DNA of 64,000 bases, from assembly GCA_009746045.1 (NCBI GenBank), contig RPFO01000406.1:699501-763500 (forward strand), read 5' to 3'. The notes beneath the pieces were generated by a model. That model did no database searches, was not told the DNA's origin, and saw only the letters and a list, made by a program, of their open reading frames with translations. The position numbers and the translations under genes are program-made. Shown in pieces: positions 1 through 12,300 of this stretch. How positions within the stretch are numbered: position 1 is the stretch's first letter; each line of letters begins with the position of its first letter. Source of the DNA: Mesostigma viride (taxonomy: Eukaryota > Streptophyta > Mesostigmatophyceae > Mesostigmatales > Mesostigmataceae).

Positions 1-1083
1 CGACATCGACAAGCGCCTCAAGGACAACGCCATCGCCATTGAGTGCCTGCAAAACACCGCAGGCCCACCGCCCAGGCGGAGAAGGACCTTGCCGCCCGGC
101 CAGCCCCTGCCGGCCCCGGTGGCGATGCACCTCCCACCCAGACCTGGGCCGCCATGCTGCTGAACCACACCACCTCCACCACCTCCGCCATCGCAGCACA
201 GCTCAAGCAGCAGATGCTCGACCTCCGCGAGGAGGCCGAGCTCGACAAACGCAGCCTTGATGTCATCGTCAAGCACTTCGACCGGCCGCTGGAGAAGACC
301 CCCAAGACCCTTGCCAAGGCGTTTGAGAACACAATCCTTGTCCCCATGGCTCTCAATGGTGAGGTCAAGCCGGGGGTGATCCGCCTTCTCCGCTCGCGGG
401 GTAAGGCTGGCCCCTCCCCCTTGCTCCTCACCTTTGACACCAGGGCGGATAAGCTGGAGTTCCTCAAGCGTCGCAAGCGGCTTGCCGGGGGGACCTCCTA
501 CATGCTGGACGACGACTTGACCATGGCGCAGCAACAACGGCGACGGGAGCTCTGGCCGACCTACCTCCGGCTCCGGCAGACAGAAGGAAAGAAGCCGGTA
601 CACTGGATCAGGGCGGTCATGTACGTCGACCACAAGCCCTAGCAGGCGACCCCAGCAACCCCAGCAACCCGGCCCTGCCTAGGGAATATATAGTAGTGTA
701 GATTAGTCAGGCTTAGGTGACGTGGCCCACGCCCATGTGCATGTGTGCCTATGATGGGACCCACACCAGATGATGTATTGGCGTTCACGTAGTTAGCCAT
801 GCTTTGCCCATGATGCAGAGAGTTACTCTCGGTTGAGACGCCATACCCTACTAGCCATTGTCTAGCCATGCGCATCTTCCACCCCATGCCAGGCCTCTTT
901 AGGTATGATACATCATGGTGGTGCAGGTGCACCTAGTGCACCCAGAGTAGGTGGCAGTTTACATCCCCCACCTGCAGTTTGTAGCTCAGCCTTCTCAGGG
1001 CTATGTGTTACATATACTCCCAACGGTTACAAATACTCCCAACGGAGATATGTTCTTAATTAATCAATTAATTAATTAATATG
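1..1083 (+). mobile_element. ORF1-only LINE-like element, 3' part (family F)
   Basis: The element enters from the left edge of the window. It consists of an ORF1-like reading frame ending at 642, a non-coding tail of about 430 bp and a final AT repeat (TTAATTAAT units, 1055-1080). Just before the repeat is a short hairpin, CTCC-CAAC-GGAG (near 1038-1049), the same shape as at the ends of other LINE copies in this window. No endonuclease or reverse transcriptase lies between ORF1 and the tail, so this copy looks like a non-autonomous ORF1-only derivative. The 5' end is outside the window. Confidence 0.6.
2..642 (+). pseudogene. LINE ORF1-type protein, C-terminal portion
   Basis: The reading frame is open from 43 to the stop at 642; a different frame is open from base 2 to about 60, so a frameshift lies near 45-60. 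The protein has an acidic/basic helical stretch followed by the motif LDDDLTMAQQQRRRELW about 45 residues before the end. The same motif in slightly changed form (LDDDLTPAQQQQRRDLW and LDEDYTPAQ) ends the ORF1 proteins at 21246-22639 and 36848-38027. This links all three to one family of LINE ORF1 proteins, expected to bind RNA. The family is assigned by similarity within the window and by position relative to a LINE ORF2 at 36848-43089. Confidence 0.6.
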
Positions 1084-3320
1084 AAATGCACTGCTGTCGT
1101 TGTGTGCAGTGTATGGTATGCAGTGGGAGCTTGCAGGTAGAACTGTAGAAGCAAAGGAGGCAGGGCTCTACAGGGCACGCAGAAAGATGATGAAAGATGC
1201 ATGCAGAAAAGTGACTTCCACACACAAAATGATTGCCAGCTAAGAGGAAAGCCAAGCATCAAGCCTTGCACTTGGAGTCGCTGCGACCTTCTAGATGGCT
1301 TGTAACCACAAAGGCGGGGATTGATGGCAACCGGTGGCATGGCGCAAACTTAAAACCCAGAAAAAAAAGTAGTGAAGGTACGTATGGAATGGCCGCTTCT
1401 CCAAACTTGCTGTCTGCAGCTCTAAAAACACCAAGGGTCACTGCGTCATTTGTCGTACGGCGACCTCCTCCCCGAAACATGGTCGGTCACGATACACCCG
1501 TGATCAATCACAAACCACCGTATAAGGGACACTAGATTGCCACGCGGTTAGCAATGATATAATTTGCTAGAGAATGCCGGTAAGGGGCTGCTTGCCCGCG
1601 GGGGCGGATCGCACGAACATATGGAGACGATACGAAACCCTACCCACCTTGCCTAGCTATGCCGGTGTACGTACAGCTGGCCCGCTGTTCGCGAACATTG
1701 AAACACCGTAATTGCGCTCTTCTATTTCATGCGCTCCCCAACAGTGATGAACTTCGCGGCCTGAAGCACTGCAGGCCCAAAGTAGGCCCAAAGCAGGCCC
1801 AAAGCAGGCCCAAAGCAGGCCCCAAGCAGGCCCAAAGCAAGCCCGAAGCAAGCCCGAAGCAGGCCATGAGCGTACTCCGCCATCATTGACCGACATGTGG
1901 TCTTGCGTGGGGCGAAGGCCCACCATGGTATATTTCGCGGGAACTCCGGTCTACGCGGGAAAGGGCGCACAGTGACGTAAAGTGAGATACGGAAATACGC
2001 GATCTTCACGATTTGGGTGGCAGGGGCTGGCAGCATCCACTGTACACTTCAAAGTGCCAAACATTAAATTATTTTGCCTGACGAAATAAAATTTATAATT
2101 ACCACAGCGAGCAGGGAGCAGGAGTTTTACGAAAACACGACTCGGATTGCTGATGCAAAATCAACTCGGATTTGTTTTTTTTTTGAGACTGTATCGATGC
2201 TTCATCCTTAATAGATAATTAGCGTCGCTAAACAAGAAAGCTATGGAAGGGATCTGTCTTTCGGTGCCAGCGGTGCGAGCTATGAAGTCTGGGACTTCAA
2301 TGGCGATCTTACAACAATAAGGGGTAACTAAATTTATCAAAAGCACTTCTACGCCGATTAACGTCATTTTACGGGCGTGCATATTGCGCAAGGGTTTCGG
2401 CATGTGCAGGCGGCAACATGCCTTTACCGTCTAGATTGGCGTGAACTAGTGTGATTTAACTGGCATTAAGTCAACATGTTAACCAGGTGGCAGAGGAGAA
2501 CATCTTGTTGCTTGCTCCTGTGTTTGTCGTTTTTGTTTTGCATGCCGGCGGCATCCTGTGCAAGTTTACGATGTATCCTGTGCACGCAGAGTAGGGCCGC
2601 ATGTTCATGATGGCACGAGTGCAGAATTTCCCGTTGCTACAGAGAATGGTCCGTGATGCATTGGCGTCTTGGGACTGAATTCCTGTACAAACGAAAGATG
2701 TTTGCTCGTTGCCCTGTGTTTTCCTGCATACAGATGCTACTATCTGTCTCAGCGATGTCTGACATGGGAACCGTGACATGATCGCCACACAAGCTCGCTT
2801 ACATCCTGCGGAGGCGAAATCCAGTTCGTTATATGTGATGCCGTGATTAGGCGTCGCTGTAATCTGGGGCGCTCGGTGGCGGTCAATCCAGCAATTGCTG
2901 GCAACGAGTACTAATCTCGTATTACAAGGCCACATTTAAGGCTGTTTCTGCGAAGGTGGGTGCAGCTGAGCGCGGTAAACGTGTTTCGTTTGAGCAGCAG
3001 AGCTTTATGTTTAATGCACAATCACATTTGTGCACCTCCGTTTTGAACGATGCTGATGTGGTGTAGATGCGAGTTACATTTTGGGGGAACTGCACTGATA
3101 GCAATATATCCTTCCTTAGATGACGGCCTCCATAAGAGGAGGGCTTGGGCAAAGGCCCCATTACCAATTATTTCCTACATTTTAAGGCGCTCTTGCCTTC
3201 TCTGAGCTTTGTGACTGTGCAAACCTGCTTTTCAGATTGCTCAAGAAAGCAACTTCTTGTCTTCGTGCTTCCATCTGAAATTGTTGGGCACTACTATGTG
3301 GGCTGCGCGCAGTGCCGACC
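1084..3320. other. Intergenic region
   Basis: No convincing gene was seen on either strand. Open frames here are short and lack recognisable domains or paired splice sites. The only structured part is the 11-bp tandem repeat near 1772-1866. The last few hundred bases should contain the promoter and 5' UTR of the ankyrin gene, but no TATA-like box could be assigned. Confidence 0.5.
1772..1866. repeat. 11-bp tandem repeat, about 8 units
   Basis: The unit AGGCCCAAAGC is repeated about eight times with point changes; later units read AAGCCCGAAGC. It is a simple minisatellite. Reading frames across it on both strands come from the repeat. Confidence 0.8.
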
Positions 3321-6300
3321 ATGACTTTCGTAGAGCTTAAGAAGGTGGCCGCCTTGAATGCTCCGAACCCCGCGGTAAGGCATGCATGTCAAATGGATTC
3401 TAGAGAGCTAGACAGATCTAGCTCAGGACAGTGTTAAGAGCACTGTGCGCTGGCATGCTGGCAAACTCCCTGGCTGCAAGACGTCTACAAGGTCCTTTCC
3501 CTTCCGGTGGCATATAGCTCAACTTAATGTTCTCCTTCAGGTGACAGAAACTCTAAACCCCAGTGCAATAAATAATAGTTAAGTTTGTGCTTTGGCTAGC
3601 TAATGCTTGCGCGTGCTTGATTGTGCTGAATCACTGCTACAGCAACGTTTTGTGAGCTTCTTTTAATGGTTGCAACATATCTGCGCAGCCAGTTGGTTGC
3701 GGACACGGCTTCCAAACCATTGTAGTTCGTTTTAAGTCACTCAATGGTTTTGCAGGATACTTGACAAACAGTGATATTTAGCCAGGCTGATGAAGGCAAG
3801 TAGTCTTTTTGTCTTGTCTTATGCTGTTGTTAACTTACACTTGTTAACTAATATATGTGTTTGTTCGTTATCTAATATGTTTGTGAGTAATCCCAACCCA
3901 CCCGATGTGTTGACCATGCAAAACCGCTGTCATGGGCATTGCCAGGCATCGTATCCACAATGATTGGATTAATTATACAACTGACACGAGTTTACCTGTC
4001 AAGCTGAGCACCGCACATGGTGGTTCGCTCCCCCATGTTTTTTGGGGGGGTGGGGGCGCCATGATGCCACTGGCTTTCTTGTGTTTGCACCCTGTCTTGT
4101 CATATCAGTGCTTCAGAGGTTAACTGCCAAGGAGGGAGCAGTATCCTTGTGCACCAGAAATAATGTCACCATTGATCTTGATTGCTTCTGTTGTTGTTGT
4201 TTTTCTCGATCCCTAGAGCTGTCGGTACCCATCTAGAATATGCAACAGGCAAGCGTGTCCCTTCACAAACTTGCCTTGGACCTGCTCAGTGCCTTCCTTC
4301 ACGATGCCCACAAACCGGAGTGCTGGTTCGTCACGCAGCATCTCACGCAGCGCATAACAAGTTTAGCTGCCTCTGGTTGACCTGGTTGCACCTATTTGCA
4401 ACGCTTTATCACGCGAAGCAGGTGAAAATGAGCAACATAGATGAGGCTGTTGTGGTGATATTCCCATGCATGATTCATGCTCAAAGTTACAGGATATGTC
4501 AGTTGTGGCATTTGCATCGCTATACCTGATATGCATGGCCTTTTTTATGCTTTTCTGCCAGCATCACCTACACATACCCTGCAGCCTACAGACACCATTT
4601 TCCTGATTCATCCAGGTTTTGAACTGTAGCGTGATGACAAGCTTGCTCGTGCTCACAACCCAACAATGCCTGGTTGTCACCGTTGGTCCTGTTCATGCTG
4701 ATGACTATGGCCCACTAATTGTGCAGACCGGAATGGCAGCACTTCATCTTGCTTGCTCACAGAGCGATGTGGAGATGATCAAGCTTCTCATCGAGGGCGG
4801 AGCCGACCTGAATTCAAAAGATAAGGTACCTTTGCTGGCCAAGAAGAGTCTGAGAACGTTGGGCAGCCTAATTGATAGAAAACAGTGGTGCTCGTTAAAT
4901 GGTTATTCCTAATCATGTGGCCTATGTGCACCTGTATGTGTTGCCAAACTCATGGCTATGGCATGCTACCGTGCAGATGGGGATGACACCGCTTCACCGC
5001 TCGACGGCCGATGCGAAGGCGATGAAGTTGCTGGTGGATGGGGGGGCCGACCTGAACATAGAAGACCAGGTAAGCGGCATGAAATATGGCCATGTACATG
5101 AGAATTATGGGCATGCCAGGAGTCACAATTCGTTTGGGGGTTTTCAAGTCTCAATTATATCAAGGCTCAGCATGATACCTTGAGGCATCATGCTGTGGGT
5201 CATCCCAAGTGCCTCGGTTTAGGGTTCTCAATCCTACATAATGTTACATGACCTGTCTGGATCTCACTCTTTTGCATGTGGTGACCATGGCCATGGCTCA
5301 GCTACCGCCCTACCTCTTTCTCCTTGATGGCTAGCTCGCGTCCAACTGGTACCGAGACCGCGTCATGAAGTTGCTGGGCAGCCTCCTTCCCAGCTGCGAG
5401 GCTGATGTGGACCACCGCATCTCCCTCGCCTGGCACGCTTTACGCCAATACCGGGCCCTGTGGCGCAAGCCCCTGGGCAAGATCGAGAAACAGGACCTGT
5501 TTAAGGTCCTCGTCCTTCCTGTTCTCACGTATGGGGCCGAGACGTGGACCCTCACCGCCGACCTGGCCCGCAAGCTGGACGGCGCGGTCACTAACATGCT
5601 GCGATCCATTTTCCGAGTAGGCTATGCTGCTCATGTTCGCAATGAGGACCTGTACCTTGGAGTGCCATATATCACCAGCACCATCAAGCAGTGGCGCCTG
5701 CAGCTAGTAGGGCACTTAGCTCGCACCAACCAGGTAGACACCTCACGTGGCCCCCCCGCGGGACTGCGCCCAGCTCAGCCTGGCCGGCACCTCCTGACGT
5801 GGGCCGGGCCCCGTGATGCTAGACGCCGCGAGGCCCCCACCTTCAAAGAACAGCTCGTAGAGGACATGGGGGGCCTAGGCCTCTCCGTGATTTGGAAAAA
5901 GATGATGGACAAGGCCAAGTGGGCTCAGGTCATAGAGGACAACTAGCCCCCCCCCGTGGGGAAGCGCCCGCGTGTGCAAACATACGGGAAGCGCACCAGA
6001 CAGGTCCCCTAGGGTAGAATTGATGTTGATAGATTAGATGTTGTAGATAGCCGTTGTAGATAGATTAGACCGGTAGAACTGTTTGCACCCATCCATCCAT
6101 CCATCCATCCATCCATCCATCGGGGTTAATGCTCCGTGACTCCCCAACGGGAGCACGAGTCTAATTAATTAATTAGTTAATTAATGGCTTGCATGCTGCT
6201 CTGCAGACCGGGAAGACAGCGCTTCACTATGCGTCTTGGAGTGGCCATGCAAGCGCAGTGAAGATGCTGGTGGATGGTGGGGCAGACCTGAACATACAAG

Positions 6301-9300
6301 ACCAGGTAAGCGGTGTAATATGGTAGCCCGCAAGGCGACCGGCCATGGGAAAGTATGGAGTGCATATGGAGTGGTGCCCACGCAGCTTGTGTGCATGGTG
6401 TTTGTGTAGTTTGTTTGCCAGGCCGTCTCCCTGTTTACCCTGCCTTCCTTGAATTCCCCATCTTGCTCAGCCACCATTTTGTAATGTGATCCCTGCTTTT
6501 GATGCCACAGTTGCTAGATGGGAAAAGATGCTAAATTTCCTGCCACGCATTTTTAATTGCCTTGTTTGAAGCTTGAATAGTTTTTTTTTTTTCAAAATGC
6601 AGCTTGGGGGAAACATACTTCTGATTTTGCAATGTGACAAAAGGAGGTAACTTGAAGGCTACCAAAAGAGTCGGTGTTATCAATAGCCTGGCATCAGCCT
6701 GACATGCATAATAATGCTTCAATGCCCGTTGTGCTGTTGTTCCGCAAATGCTAGCTCAGAAGAGTTTGTTTATTCGGTACTAACCTTGGTGTACGTGCCA
6801 TTCCTGATCCTTACATGGTCAGTGTATACCGCAATCACAGTACGCAGGCCAGCGCACAGGCCTGCCTATAGGTTCTGGTGGGCCAGGCTGTCTTTTTGGC
6901 AGATTTATTGTTCCATTGATTTATTCCATTCAGAAAGGGCTATTCAGTGCCCGCATTGGCAGTTATGATTAGGGGGACAGTTTCGGTAGGGAAAATACCT
7001 GGACTAGTTATTAGCTGGATTATTTTTGTTGCCAGCTGGAAACCAAGGGGTTCAACCAAACAAAAAAACCAAATAGTTTGATTAATAAAGTACAGTGAAA
7101 TGCAGTTGTTTGGTTGAAGTACAGTTGTTGAAGCCACTCTGAAATGAAATTAACATGTCATTTTGTACATTGGGACGGCTTCTTTAGTTGCTCCAGCAAA
7201 CCTGGCAACAGACCTTGCATGCGATTGGTTTTATTGTCTCTTTGTCTGCTTAGTTGTGTCAATCAGTCAATTTGGAAGATCTGAAATTAAATATCTAACT
7301 TCTTTTTGTTTCACTGTACGTAGGTGACCAACCCTTGAAAGTAATAGTATAGTAGTAGTATAGATTTTGTAAAACTATCCATGCTGACACTGTACTTGAA
7401 TTTGGTCTAAGTTTTAGCGGGCATGGTATATTGGTGGTGCCATTGGGACATGTAATTGACATTCAAAGATCTGAAGGCTTTATTGACACGTGAAGCTTTT
7501 CACATCGTTGTCAGTGGGTCATCTACTCATATGCTAGCAGCCAGGTGTCGATCAATTGAACCTGGCTTGCTAATGTAGTGTTTCAAGGACCTGCTGTTTC
7601 CATTTTTGGATTTTACACCCAGGATGGCAAAACTGCGCTTTTTGCAGCGTGCACACAACAAAAGTGGGACGTGATCAGCATGCTGATCAAGGATGGAGCG
7701 GACGTGACCGTAAGAAATAAGGTACTGATCTGTGTGTTGGCTGTTTTGGTGTCGCATGGAGTCCTGGTACACTATGTAGTAATGTTTGTTTTAGAGAATC
7801 GTCCCATGTGTGTTCTTCTTTTACTTGCTGCCGTCCAGCTGTAATTCGTGCCTGTCGCTTGCTTCCTTGCTCTGTTACCGACTGGCTGTGAATAACCACT
7901 CCTTGGGGTGCGCTATTCTCTTTTCCCCGTCATTTGCCGTATAGGTTATGTACCAGGATGTGTGTGGCTCCTATGGTGAGCCAGAAATTGGGTTTCGTCT
8001 AATAGAACTTGCAGGAAGGCATGAAAGAAGGCTGGCTACAGTTTTTTCGATTGCTTAAAGAAGGGCACATATATTATTTCCACAATTATCTAAAGAGCTG
8101 GCTAGTTTATGCGCGGAAATGATGTGAGGACTTGGTTAAAAAAGAGGGAGTAGCTCTGTATCTGGGAATTTTTTGTGTATGGGATGACAAGCATTGTGGT
8201 TTTTGAACATAGTTTCTTATAGTGAGAGGGAAAAATAGCCGCTACAGCTTAGGTTAAACAGTTTGATGTGACGAACTTTCCGAGGCCTGTCGGATACGTG
8301 GTGGCGATGAAAGAGGCCAGTTTTCTGGCCAGGTCTGGAATATCGTGTTATTATGTTCCCACTACGTGTAGGTTTTTGTTATGTGTAGATCCTAGATCTT
8401 AGATTGTTTTTCCATGCATGATGTGATCGAAGAGCCCGGGCATTCTAATTATGATGCCGGCAAGTAAGGCGCCCATTTGCGTCTTGTTTTAAGGCAAAAA
8501 AAGAGGCGAACAAACGTCCTCCGGGGCAAGTCACGACGCCACAAGATGAGATAAGCAAACGCGCCTAGTTAAGATCGCCCTCTCTTCTTTTCCTGCCCAT
8601 CCTCCCTGTGTTTTTGTGTAAGGCTGGCATTTTGACAAGCGGTCTTCTCATGAGCAGCGGTGGCCGGGATTCTGGCCTGTCGTTTGTATGTGTTCCACTC
8701 ATTTTAAAAAAGAGTCTTGCTACCCTGGAGATCTGCAGTTAGTAGAATATAGGAAACTAGTGTGACCCGCTGGCTTCGCCCAGCCCAAAGCAGTCACTTT
8801 TTGGCGGTAGAGAGACCATGGAGGGACTGCCCGCTGCCCGCTGCCCGCTGCCCGCTGCGCCCGCTGCCCGCTACGCATAGTTCGTAGTAGCGTGCTCCTT
8901 CGCTGCGCTCCGGAGAGGAATCATGACGGTCTCCTTCGCTTGGTGGTCAGTAGGTCCGCTTCTGTAGTATTGGCAGTCAGTTTGTCCTCCCCTTTTTTGA
9001 TTGGTCGGGAAGTTGGGATGCCCTGAATAGTGGCGGATGGCGTTTTATTGCTGAATTAGTAAATAGGGTGTATGCTGAGCAAGGGAAGTTAGTTAATAAC
9101 CATATTGTCATGCCTCCGCATATGGTTGTATGCGTTATGCCCTTCTTCCCTTGCCTGTTGTCATGCGCAGGCCGGTAACACGGTACTCATGGAGCTGGCA
9201 AAAGATTTTGCCTCCACGGCTCGTCGGGTCATGGCATCTGACACTGCCATCTTTTCCCAACTTGTTTCAGCTGGAGCCATGGGGCAGGTACGTTCTTGCA

Positions 9301-12300
9301 GACAAGCGCTTGGCATATAGGCACAAGAGATAGGCCATTTCTAATGAAACAGAAGCTCTATCAGGTAGACAGCAGACTCTGTGACAGTGTTCCAGGCATG
9401 CAACCACTGTCCGAGTTGAGAATTGTTGCCATGGTAGGACTGCAACCTCAGGGTCAGCCGCAGTACTCACAAAACATTGAAATGGCCTTTTTAAAACATA
9501 AATTATGGCCCATGACAAGTTTATAGTCAGATTGGCCTAGGGTTGGATCCCACCACTCCCCAGGATGTGTCTGGCTATTGGTGGAGCAGTTGAGTAAAAA
9601 TGAAAAGTTTACATGGTATTCCCTGTTGAAGTTAACTCCAGATCCAAGGCCAAAACTGGTCACATACACCACTTGCACTTGCCTAGAAACAACAATTCAA
9701 CTCAGATGGTGTTGTAACTTTGCAGCCGTGACGAATAACACTTGTTTTGACCTTGTACAAAGTTCTAGAGCATCTGGAGCCCTAATAAGTGACAAATGCT
9801 AGCAAAATTTTGCTAGCATTAGTCATAAATGGCAATTTTTAATCAATATTAAATCCAAATCATATCAGAATGACACCCAAACCTATTATCATAATGCCAG
9901 CACCTGACACAGGGTCCCAAAAGTTCATCAGTGCAAAAATTCAGATCATACGGAGCCAAAAATGGTGACATTTGCCAGCATTTGTCACCATGTTTTGCTC
10001 TTTTTTCACAACTTCAACAACACAAACCACCAAAACACTTCCCAAGCTAGGGCACAGCATGTTAAATCTTTGCAGGCAACTCAAGAATGACTAGTGCAAT
10101 CAGTGTGCACAATTTCGGGGCTTGTGAATGCCTGAGTGGTGACCATTGCTAGCAGAATGCATAATTTTAAGGTAGACATTGCAAGTATGCCACAAAGCTG
10201 TGATGTGCAGTGCACGTCCATATAAACCCCATGACGCCATACCTATAAACTACTTGGCAAAACGGGAACATCAAGGTTGCCGAGCGAACGGTGAAGTGAC
10301 ACCCAGCCGCTGGCACATGTCACCTGGCATCCACGTATGCTCACGTGATATGGTATTGGCATATCCCATGTCTCCATCTCTTGTGCTTGGTGCGCACCGA
10401 GCCACCCATGCAGCCCCCCACCCATCCCTTTCTGGCCTTGCTTTGCTTTGCATGCATCACCACAAAACATCAAATTTAATCTAATATGTGTGCTAGCTCT
10501 ATACGGTGGAATAAGACAGACTTGTCTACCAGATGGCCACATGGCCATCTGTATGCTAGGGTGAGCGAACTATGTGAACTTGCAGGGCCAGCCCACAGCA
10601 GCTGTGCCCCTGCTCTACCCACATGGCTAACAGCCGAAAAATACGTAGGACATGCAAAAAAGAAAACTCAACTACAGGTCTAGCTATGGGGGTAGTTTGT
10701 CCCAACCCAGGTTCGCCCTCGGGTTAGTTAAGCCATTTCCCCCCTGACCTCCCACGCAGGTCTGAGGTCAGTTGATAGCTAAAAGACGAGAGATGAAGAC
10801 AGGAAGACGTCAAAACACGACGCCACCGAAGTGGCGCCGAAAAGCCGCTGGATCAAAACCCAGGGCCTGAGCCCAAAGGGCAGGCGGGATGTCCCGCCCC
10901 AGGAGGCTGCGGTGGAGGCCAATGTAGCGCGTGACCGAGAGGGGCAAAGCCCACCGGCTGCGCCGCTGAATGGCCTCCGGCGATTCGCCAGCGATGGCGT
11001 CGTGCGTCGCCCCCCTATCCCGGACGCTGTGAAAAGAAAACATCCCCGGGATGCCCATGCGGGCCTGCACAGCCTCCCACTGCTGCCTAGCCTGGCTGTA
11101 CGTTAAGCCCCGAAAGAGGAGTGCATCCGGGGGCTGGCCAGCCGTCAGGCGTCGCAGGAGCCACAAAGAAAGTGGATCCCGGACGAGGACGTGCTGGGCC
11201 GCCCCCTGCGCAGTTTTGGGGTTGCGCAGCACAAGGGCACCGATCGTGGGCCCTGGCTCGAGAAGGGGGTGGCCAGGATGGGCCACATCCTGAACCCGCA
11301 GCCCTAGCGCCTCGCTAATGCGTAAATACTGCTGGAAAGCAATAATGATTAACACACTCAAATGCACCTGTCAACGTGAAACTAGCAACAGGGCAGTGAA
11401 ATAGCGGAGGCGCCAGGGCATAGGCGGAGGCCTGACAGCCGGAACAAGCCGCTGCCAACCTGCTAGCAGGCGGTCCGTCAGTACCCAGTTCCGAACAATG
11501 TCGGGGAAGAACAGGTGCAGACAGGCCTTGGCGTGCTGGCATAAGGTACGCCCCCGCCCACCTCGGGCATGGTAGACAGCAGAAATCCACTCACAGAAAA
11601 TGGCTTCCGCTTCAGCTGGGTCGACGGGGCCAGGTGGCGCCCACGCCATGATCATCAGAAACTTCTGGAGCCTTCTAATGGCTCGCACCGTAGCAGTCTC
11701 CGTACAAGAACAGCAAGTACGAAGTAGCACTGTCAAACGGGAATATTGCATAAGAACTAGGGTGGCTGACTCCCGGTCGTCGAGCCCCTTGTGTTCGAAA
11801 CCCGGTTGACGCACTACCACTTCGCAAACGTAAAAATGTTGACGATTTACCCCAAAGTGTTGACGTGCAATGGTGAATTTTAGTTTTTCCGTCAACTTTT
11901 GACGAAATCGTCACGTTAGCAGAAGCACTGATCGAAAATCGCACGTGTTGAAGTTTTTAGGTACATCATAACACACGAGCTCAGATATGGCGTCCAGAAT
12001 TTCATCTCCTCATGTGATGGAGACTTTGAGACACGTACCACCGAGAAATCTGGTTTTCGCGAAAAAAAATAATTTGTCCCGTTCAATGCCCTCGTCGCAA
12101 TCACAGCGCATCATCCCAATATTATTCCATGCATAGACCGTGATGTAAGTTTCGTTTTGACACCTCGAGCGGCTGCAAGGACGCAAGTTTCAAAACGCCA
12201 GCTGATGCTCGACCGCCATGGGTGGTTTTGTCGCTTTCGTCTCTCGTGTGGCGGGGAATATCAAGATCATGGACGAAATCCGGACAATGATTTGTGTAAA

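Noticed and set aside
1233-3167. Several 70-150 codon frames on both strands before the ankyrin gene
   Set aside because: They have no domain, no supporting splice signals and ordinary non-coding composition.
10831-11318. Plus-strand frames of 60-90 codons opposite the tyrosine recombinase
   Set aside because: They have no motifs; the minus strand has the complete recombinase signature.
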